NCBI GenBank assembly: GCA_964526565.1
Contig: CAZGMC010000032.1
Coordinates: forward strand, 1 to 37,355
Length of the DNA: 37,355 bases
Source of the DNA: CAZGMC01 sp964526565
GTDB taxonomy: Bacteria; Pseudomonadota; Alphaproteobacteria; DSM-16000; Inquilinaceae
Direction of reading: 5' to 3'
Below are positions 31,792-37,355 of this stretch, piece after piece. Position numbers and translations under genes: made by a program. The notes beneath the pieces were generated by a model. It saw only the letters and a program-made list of their open reading frames with translations. It ran no database searches and was not told where the DNA came from. The first letter of the stretch is position 1; each line of letters begins with the position of its first letter.

Positions 31792-32388
31792 CTACTCTCC
31801 CGCGGTGGCCGCAGTGCGGACCCGCCGGTGCCGGACCGGCAGCATCCGCCGCAGCACGTCATCCCTGAGAACGAAATGGTGCTTCAGGGCGCCGGCGACA
31901 TGCAGCGCGACCACGGCGACCAGGCTCCAGGCCAGCACCTCGTGCACGACGCGCGCCACCTCGTACACCCTCTGGCTGTCGCCGACCAGGGCCGGCAGGG
32001 TGAACAGGCCGAACACCTCGCCGATCGGGAACGACGAGGCCGAGGTCATCACCCACCCGGCCAGGGGCGTGGCCAGCAGCAGCCCGTACAGCGCCCCGTG
32101 CGTGAAGCGGGCCAGCGCCCGCTCGTACGGCTTCAGGGTGTCGGGCAGCGGCGGCACCGGATTGACCAGCCGCCAGCCCAGCCGCAGCAGCGCCAGCGCC
32201 AGCACCGTGACGCCGAACGACTTGTGCCACTGATAGAGCGCGAACTTCGTGGCCAGCGCGTCCGGCGCCTCGAAATAGCGGACCATGGCGAAGCCCAGCC
32301 CGATCATGCCGGCGATCAGCAGCGCCACGATCCAGTGCAGCCCGATCGCCACGGCGCCGTAGCGGACCTTCGTGTTGAACACCTGCAT
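31792..32388 (-). CDS. Cytochrome b561-family protein
   Basis: A 198-aa four-helix membrane cytochrome of the bacterial CybB type, thought to pass electrons between quinone and periplasmic partners. Candidate haem-ligating histidines are His18 (AIGLHWIVALL), His55 (YQWHKSFGV), His97 (TRFTHG-like ARFTHGALYG), and His149 and His163 (VVHEVLAW, VALHVAG). The ATG at 32388 follows a gggaggt site. It lies between two YceI genes; the same pairing occurs in E. coli as yceJ-yceI, which supports co-function. Confidence 0.92.
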   Translation of the reverse strand: MQVFNTKVRYGAVAIGLHWIVALLIAGMIGLGFAMVRYFEAPDALATKFALYQWHKSFGVTVLALALLRLGWRLVNPVPPLPDTLKPYERALARFTHGALYGLLLATPLAGWVMTSASSFPIGEVFGLFTLPALVGDSQRVYEVARVVHEVLAWSLVAVVALHVAGALKHHFVLRDDVLRRMLPVRHRRVRTAATAGE

Positions 32389-32425
32389 CACGCACCTCCC
32401 TGCCGGGAGCGACGGCGGCGGCGGC

Positions 32426-32465
32426 GGCCGCACCGCCGCCGTGCCGGCCGCACCGCCGCCGTCCC
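32426..32465. repeat. Tandem repeat, 20 bases x 2
   Basis: ggccgcaccgccgccgtgcc is followed by a copy with one difference. It fills most of the spacer between YceI copy 1 and cytochrome b561, ending five bases from the YceI stop. Confidence 0.75.
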
Positions 32466-32470
32466 GGTTG

Positions 32471-33064
32471 CTACGAGGCGGGGCCGGTGGCCTCCATCTC
32501 GATCCGGATCTCGACCTCGTCGGACACCGCCGGCGCGTACAGGTCCATGCCGAAGTCGCTGCGCCGCAGCACGGTCGTCGCCGTAAAGCCGGCATAGCGC
32601 TGCGTGCCCTCGCGGATCGGATGGTCGTCCTGAAGCCCGTTCAGGGTGACGTCCAGCGTGACCGGCCGCGTGATGCCCTTGATCGTCAGGTCGCCGGTGA
32701 CGGTCGCCGTGTCCGCGCCGACGACTTCGACATCCGTGCTGGTGAAGGTGATGGTTGGGTGTTCTTCGACAGTGAAGAAGTCGGCGCTGAGGAAATGTTC
32801 GTCGCGCGCGGCCCAGCCGCTGTCCAGGCTGGCCACATCGATGGTGACGGCGATGCTGCTGTTTTCCGGTGCCTCGGTGTCGAGCATGAAGGTGCCGTCG
32901 AAGTCCAGGAACTCGCCCTGGATGTCGGACATGCCGAAGTGATTCACGAAGAACAGGATGTGCGTGTGCGACGGGTCGATGGCCCATTCCTCCGCCGCTG
33001 CGGCGGGGCCGGCGAGCCCGACTCCGGCTGCCGCGGCAACGATGACCGACGTGATCCGCTTCAT
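32471..33064 (-). CDS. YceI-family periplasmic protein, copy 1
   Basis: A 197-aa exported protein with signal peptide MKRITSVIVAAAAGVGLAGP (cut after AAA). Then come WAIDPSHTHILFFVNHFGMS, FDGTFMLD, HFLSADFF-TVEEHPTITF and LTIKGITRPVTLDV, all characteristic of YceI. The C-terminal DFGMDLYAP segment matches the longer, better-conserved YceI type. The ATG at 33064 follows ggagacgagg. It is the first gene of the operon with cytochrome b561 and YceI copy 2, and is divergent from atpH. Lipid or quinone ligand is inferred from family only. Confidence 0.93.
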   Translation of the reverse strand: MKRITSVIVAAAAGVGLAGPAAAAEEWAIDPSHTHILFFVNHFGMSDIQGEFLDFDGTFMLDTEAPENSSIAVTIDVASLDSGWAARDEHFLSADFFTVEEHPTITFTSTDVEVVGADTATVTGDLTIKGITRPVTLDVTLNGLQDDHPIREGTQRYAGFTATTVLRRSDFGMDLYAPAVSDEVEIRIEMEATGPAS

Positions 33065-33444
33065 GACGCCTCGTCTCCCTGTTTGCATCCCTGTCGTGCG
33101 TCGTCCGGAGCGTACACTGCGGACCGCACCGCGAAGAAAATTGTATCGCCGCGCGCCCGAACAAAGGCCGGGCCGTTCGAACAGATTGTTGCAGCAACGG
33201 CAACGTCAGCGTCCCGTACGTGTCGCCCGCCCGGCGGCGGGGCCGGCGCCGCACCATGCCCTGCGGCACTGCGGCAAACCGCGCCGGACGGTGGTTGCGC
33301 GGCGCGCGACCGTGTGTTAGATGACCCTTCACTGCAGGCGGGGGCCGCCCGGCGGCTCGTTGTCCGTGTTTTTCCGGGCATCATCCCGCCCTCCCGCCGC
33401 CCGGTCTGGCCGGACCTGTCCGAGGCCTGTTTTCGGAGAAGGAC
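33065..33444. other. Divergent regulatory region between the YceI operon and atpH
   Basis: No gene is seen in these 380 bases. It carries an atp promoter candidate (33295-33323), a -10-like TACAAT on the minus strand (33140-33145) that could serve YceI, and a short dyad gttgcagcaac near 33190. Confidence 0.5.
33295..33323 (+). promoter_or_regulatory. Sigma70-type promoter for the atp operon
   Basis: TTGCGC (33295-33300) and TAGATG (33318-33323) with an exact 17-base spacer. Transcription would start near 33330, giving a leader of about 115 bases before atpH. Confidence 0.5.
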
Positions 33445-34004
33445 GTGGCATCCAAGGGTTCAGGATTATCCGACTTGGCGTCGCGCTATGCGACGGCACT
33501 GTTTGAGCTTGCCGACGAGAACCGGCAGCTCGACCAGGTCGCCGACGACCTGCGTACGCTCCGGCAGGCCCTGATCGACAGTGACGATCTGCGCCGTCTG
33601 GTCCGCAGCCCGCTGATCGGCCGCGACGCGCAGGGCAAGGCCATCGTCGCCGTGCTGCAGCAGCTCGAGGCGACAGAGCTGACGCAGAAGTTCGTCGCGC
33701 TGGTCGCCAGCAACCGGCGCCTGTTCGCCGTGCCGGACATGATCAAGGCCTATCTGGACGAGCTGGCGCGGCGCCGCGGCGAGATGACCGCCGCGGTGAC
33801 CACCTCGCACAGGCTCAACGCCGCGCAGACCAAGGCGCTCACCGATCAGATCAAGAAGGCGCTCGGCGCCAAGGTGACGGTCGACCTTACGGTAGATCCC
33901 GACCTGCTTGGCGGCATGATCGTCAGGGTCGGCTCGCTGATGGTCGACTCGTCGCTGCGCACGAAGCTGAACAAGCTGCAAACGGCCATGAAAGGGGTTG
34001 CCTG

Positions 34005-34005
<1 letters not shown>
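33445..34005 (+). CDS. atpH: ATP synthase F1 subunit delta
   Basis: Part of the peripheral stalk, holding the F1 alpha-beta crown to subunit b. The 186-aa protein shows SDLASRYATALFELADENRQ at the N-terminus, then FVALVASNRRLFAVPDMIKA, and the C-terminal VDPDLLGGMIVRVGSLMVDS, all delta/OSCP features. The start is GTG 33445 behind ggagaagga. The stop overlaps the atpA ATG by one base. F0 genes are not upstream, as is normal in alphaproteobacteria, where F0 and F1 operons are separate. Confidence 0.96.
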
Positions 34006-35534
<1,529 letters not shown>

Positions 35535-35582
35535 CCGACGGGCCGGCGGACGGCAACATGACGGGGCTGACGGGGGGCACGC

Positions 35583-36470
35583 ATGCCTAGTCTCAAGGAC
35601 CTTCGCAACCGCATCACCAGCGTCAAGTCGACGCAAAAGATCACCTCGGCCATGAAGATGGTCGCGGCGTCCAAGCTGCGCCGCGCCCAGGAGCAGGCCG
35701 AGGCCGGCCGACCCTATGCCGACCGCATGGACCGCATGCTGGCCGGCCTGGCCGGCAGCGCCAGCGCCAGCGTCTCGGGGCCGCGGCTGATGACCGGCAC
35801 CGGCGACGACCGGGTCCACCTGCTGATGCCGATCACCGCCGATCGCGGCCTGTGCGGCGGCTTCAACGCGTCGATCGCGCGTGAGACGCGGCGGCGCGTC
35901 CAGGCGCTGCGGCAGGAGGGCAGGACCGTCAAGCTGTTCTGCGTCGGCCGCAAGGGGCGCGACGTGCTGCGCCGCGACCATGCCGACCTGATCGTCAAGA
36001 GCGTGATCGACGTGGGCCGTCCGCGGCTCGGCTTCGGCGATGCCCAGGGCATCGCCGAGGAGCTGTTGACGATGTTCGACGCCGGCCAGTTCGACGTGTG
36101 CACCGTCATCTACAACCGGTTCAAGTCGGCGATCAGCCAGATCGTGACGCTCCAGCAGCTCATCCCCGTGCCGCTGCCGCAGGGCGGCGAGGGCGCCGTG
36201 CCGGAAGGCGCGCGGGCGCCCTATGAGTTCGAGCCCAGCGAGGAGCAGATCCTGGCCGACCTGCTGCCGCGCAACCTGGCAGTCCAGATCTACCGGGCGC
36301 TGCTGGAGTCCGCGGCCAGCGAGCAGGGGGCGCGGATGACGGCCATGGATGCCGCGACGCGCAATGCCGGCGAGATGATCGACAAGCTGACGCTGACCTA
36401 CAACCGCACGCGTCAGGCCGTCATCACCAAAGAGCTCATCGAGATCATATCCGGGGCGGAGGCCCTGTAA
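35583..36470 (+). CDS. atpG: ATP synthase F1 subunit gamma
   Basis: The central rotor shaft. The 295-aa protein has the paired terminal coiled-coil helices: N-terminal SLKDLRNRITSVKSTQKITS AMKMV and C-terminal MDAATRNAGEMIDKLTLTYN followed by NRTRQAVITKELIEI. The mid-domain contains the signature ITADRGLCGGFNASI. An inserted stretch around residues 200-222 (PLPQGGEGAVPEGARAP) is somewhat longer than in E. coli. ATG at 35583; no strong ribosome site beyond gggggc. atpD follows after 79 bases. Confidence 0.97.
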   Translation: MPSLKDLRNRITSVKSTQKITSAMKMVAASKLRRAQEQAEAGRPYADRMDRMLAGLAGSASASVSGPRLMTGTGDDRVHLLMPITADRGLCGGFNASIARETRRRVQALRQEGRTVKLFCVGRKGRDVLRRDHADLIVKSVIDVGRPRLGFGDAQGIAEELLTMFDAGQFDVCTVIYNRFKSAISQIVTLQQLIPVPLPQGGEGAVPEGARAPYEFEPSEEQILADLLPRNLAVQIYRALLESAASEQGARMTAMDAATRNAGEMIDKLTLTYNRTRQAVITKELIEIISGAEAL

Positions 36471-36549
36471 CCAAGGCCGCCGCCTGCGGCGCCCGTCGCG
36501 GCGACGCGCACCACCGGCGGACGATAAGAAGAGCGTCAGGAGTTGACCC

Positions 36550-37355
<806 letters not shown>

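Overview
The window is a GC-rich stretch of a draft alphaproteobacterial chromosome, most likely Rhodospirillales (inferred, not proven). The signs are: an F1 ATP synthase operon (atpH-A-G-D) with no F0 genes in front of it; an EipB-family periplasmic protein and a PraR-like XRE regulator, both typical of alphaproteobacteria; and dapF-mtaB facing the ffh-rpsP-rimM-trmD-rplS operon. Two runs of N (13678-13687 and 17411-17510) show it is an assembled scaffold.

Layout. 1-434 is the 3' end of an Rpn-type nuclease gene. 574-4203 (minus) holds mtaB, dapF and a pentapeptide-repeat protein. 4611-9720 (plus) is ffh-rpsP-rimM-trmD-rplS followed by wecB, ending in a REP-like palindromic cluster. 10068-14173 carries an LhgO-type dehydrogenase, a DUF1289 protein with a clear promoter, and a minus-strand pair (aldo/keto reductase, then a PuuB-like FAD oxidoreductase). 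14298-16973 has a small secreted protein, an AT-richer 870-base gap with a 16-bp palindrome, the XRE regulator and EipB. 17000-23215 is one long minus-strand stress block: mgtE, a fused aminoglycoside-phosphotransferase-like/ATPase protein, and a two-gene cassette (289-aa universal stress protein plus 88-aa unknown protein) present twice in tandem, then a 120-aa unknown. tRNA-Leu(GAG) with a terminator and lipB follow. 24389-25822 is a small mobile-type island: an MntA/HepT toxin-antitoxin pair in which each gene has one inactivating lesion, and a RAYT transposase. 25856-33064 (minus) has an EamA transporter, acylphosphatase, a chemotaxis receptor, a second pentapeptide-repeat protein, a 2TM protein and a YceI-cytochrome b561-YceI operon. 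33445 to the end is atpHAGD, with atpD cut by the window edge.

Two themes go beyond routine annotation. First, the stress block: the tandem USP/88-aa cassette next to an APH-ATPase protein resembles, in gene content, the dormancy (DosR) locus of Mycobacterium tuberculosis, and the 88-aa family has no function known to me. Second, short tandem arrays (units of 12-15 bases, some 20-25) recur about a dozen times, nearly always within a few tens of bases of a gene boundary. Several have been absorbed into protein tails (RimM, TrmD, WecB) or an N-terminus (FAD oxidoreductase), and one coincides with an assembly gap.
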